Source of the DNA: Nitrospinaceae bacterium
GTDB lineage: Bacteria; Nitrospinota; Nitrospinia; Nitrospinales; VA-1
NCBI GenBank assembly: GCA_029261435.1
Contig: JAJDBI010000058.1
Coordinates: forward strand, 1 to 5,513
Reading direction: 5' to 3'
DNA length: 5,513 bases
Part shown: positions 4,480-5,513 of the stretch, one piece after another
Layout: each line of letters opens with the position of its first letter
Numbering within the stretch: the first letter of the stretch is position 1
Notes under the pieces: model-generated
The model's database searches: none
The model's input: the letters and a program-made list of their open reading frames with translations, nothing else
Told to the model about the DNA's origin: nothing
Position numbers and translations under genes: made by a program

Positions 4480-5513
4480 ATGTCGAACAACCCTAATCAG
4501 CCAGATTTAGAAACCGTTCGCCACAGTTGCGCTCATTTAATGGCGCAGGCGGTTCAGGAGCTATTCCCCGGAACTCAGGTCACCATTGGCCCTGTGATCG
4601 AAGACGGATTCTATTACGACTTCTCACGCGATAAAGCTTTTGTTCCTGAAGATCTGGAAAAGATCGAAAAGCGCATGAAGGAAATTGCGGCTCAGGATTT
4701 ACAAATTGTCCGCACGGAAATCTCCCGCGAGGAAGCGATAAAAAGATTCACCGACATGGGCGAGAAGTTCAAGGTTGAGATCATCGATTCTGTTGACGAG
4801 CCCATTTCCGTTTACTCTCAGGGCGATTGGGCAGACCTTTGCCGTGGCCCGCATGTCGAATCAACCAAACAGATCAAAGCGTTCAAACTGTTGCACACTT
4901 CATCGGCATACTGGCGCGGGGACGAGCGTAATCCTGTTCTGCAACGTATTTATGGCACTGCCTGGAACACAGAAAAAGAATTGCGGCTCTATCTGAAACG
5001 GCTGGAAGAAGCCAAGAAACGCGACCATCGCAAACTGGGTAAAGAGCTTGACCTGTTTTCCGTTTCAGATGAAATAGGTCCCGGACTCATTCTTTGGCAC
5101 CCGAAGGGCGCGCGCATCCGTCACCTGATGGAAGATTTCTGGAAGAAGGAACATTTCAAACACGGATACGAGATGGTCATCAGTCCACATGCGGCGAAGG
5201 TCGATTTGTGGAAGACCAGCGGACACACTGAGTTCTATAAGGAGAACATGTTCTCCAATATGGATATTGAGGGCAAAGAGTATGTCATGAAGCCGATGAA
5301 CTGCCCATTCCATATCCAGATCTACAAAACTAAATTGCGCAGTTACCGTGACCTGCCGGTGCGGTTCGGTGAGTTGGGGACGGTCTACCGTTACGAACGC
5401 TCGGGAGTTCTGCACGGTCTGCTCCGTGTACGCGGATTCACCCAGGATGATGCGCATCTGTTCTGTCGTCCGGCGCAGATTGAAGAGGAGATCACCAAGG
5501 TTCTCGATTTGAT
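4480..5513 (+). CDS. thrS: Threonyl-tRNA synthetase without TGS domain, partial (C-terminus beyond window)
   Basis: ThrRS joins threonine to tRNA-Thr in the cytoplasm. The 344 visible residues begin directly at the N2 editing domain: HSCAH (H15, H19) and CRGPH (C121, H125) are the residues that clear mischarged Ser-tRNA-Thr. The class II catalytic core follows: MKPMNCPFH, with C275 matching the E. coli zinc ligand C334; motif 2 (YRYERSG, R304); and RVRGFTQDDAH, with H326 matching zinc ligand H385. The third zinc ligand, the rest of the core and the anticodon-binding domain lie outside the window. E. coli ThrRS has about 60 more N-terminal residues (the TGS domain). Here an in-frame TAA at 4468-4470 rules out a longer frame. 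ThrRS lacking TGS are known in some bacteria. No Shine-Dalgarno sequence is evident within 15 bases of the ATG; the leader is AT-rich there. The usual downstream partner infC cannot be seen. Confidence 0.95.
   Translation, partial: MSNNPNQPDLETVRHSCAHLMAQAVQELFPGTQVTIGPVIEDGFYYDFSRDKAFVPEDLEKIEKRMKEIAAQDLQIVRTEISREEAIKRFTDMGEKFKVEIIDSVDEPISVYSQGDWADLCRGPHVESTKQIKAFKLLHTSSAYWRGDERNPVLQRIYGTAWNTEKELRLYLKRLEEAKKRDHRKLGKELDLFSVSDEIGPGLILWHPKGARIRHLMEDFWKKEHFKHGYEMVISPHAAKVDLWKTSGHTEFYKENMFSNMDIEGKEYVMKPMNCPFHIQIYKTKLRSYRDLPVRFGELGTVYRYERSGVLHGLLRVRGFTQDDAHLFCRPAQIEEEITKVLDL

Noticed and set aside
5065..5457. 130-codon open frame on the minus strand
   Set aside because: It lies antisense within thrS, whose plus-strand frame has full family motifs; the antisense product has no recognisable domain.
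1..5513. CRISPR array, insertion sequence or transposon
   Set aside because: No regularly spaced repeats, no transposase motifs and no terminal inverted repeats were seen.

Overview
The window carries three substantial genes plus one tRNA, and it looks like a bacterial chromosome of moderate GC content. The layout (tRNA-Val with its own promoter and terminator, then thrS, in a window that also holds an AmmeMemoRadiSam-type radical SAM gene) would fit a Gram-negative lineage such as Desulfobacterota or Nitrospinota. That placement is an impression from gene style only and has low confidence.

Left part (1-3395), all minus strand. A radical SAM enzyme of the AmrS type starts at 1105 and runs off the left edge with 368 residues visible. 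Upstream of it, after a 109-base gap, is a 726-residue NRPS-like protein (3395-1215). This protein has only the C-terminal half of a condensation domain, a complete adenylation domain, and no carrier (T/PCP) domain. It has a good sigma70-type promoter about 40-65 bases before its ATG. An in-frame stop lies three codons before that ATG, so the missing condensation half is not simply a misplaced start.

Middle part (3396-4213). About 800 bases hold no large gene. The best-supported item is a 32-residue, single-membrane-segment ORF on the minus strand (3684-3586), with a well-placed Shine-Dalgarno sequence and a candidate promoter overlapped by a dyad. Weaker items are a 37-codon plus-strand ORF, a consensus TATAAT box, and a 23-codon hydrophobic plus-strand ORF whose strong Shine-Dalgarno sequence can pair with an upstream anti-Shine-Dalgarno stretch. 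That last ORF overlaps the tRNA promoter.

Right part (4165-5513), plus strand. A strong promoter drives tRNA-Val(GAC), which is followed by a clear Rho-independent terminator. thrS (threonyl-tRNA synthetase) then starts at 4480 and runs off the right edge. It lacks the N-terminal TGS domain and starts directly in the editing domain.

The tRNA and synthetase serve translation. The adenylation protein would activate an amino acid (or similar acid) as an aminoacyl-AMP, and a carrier would have to be supplied from elsewhere. Nothing in the window shows a functional link between the NRPS-like gene and the AmrS-like gene beyond their shared strand.
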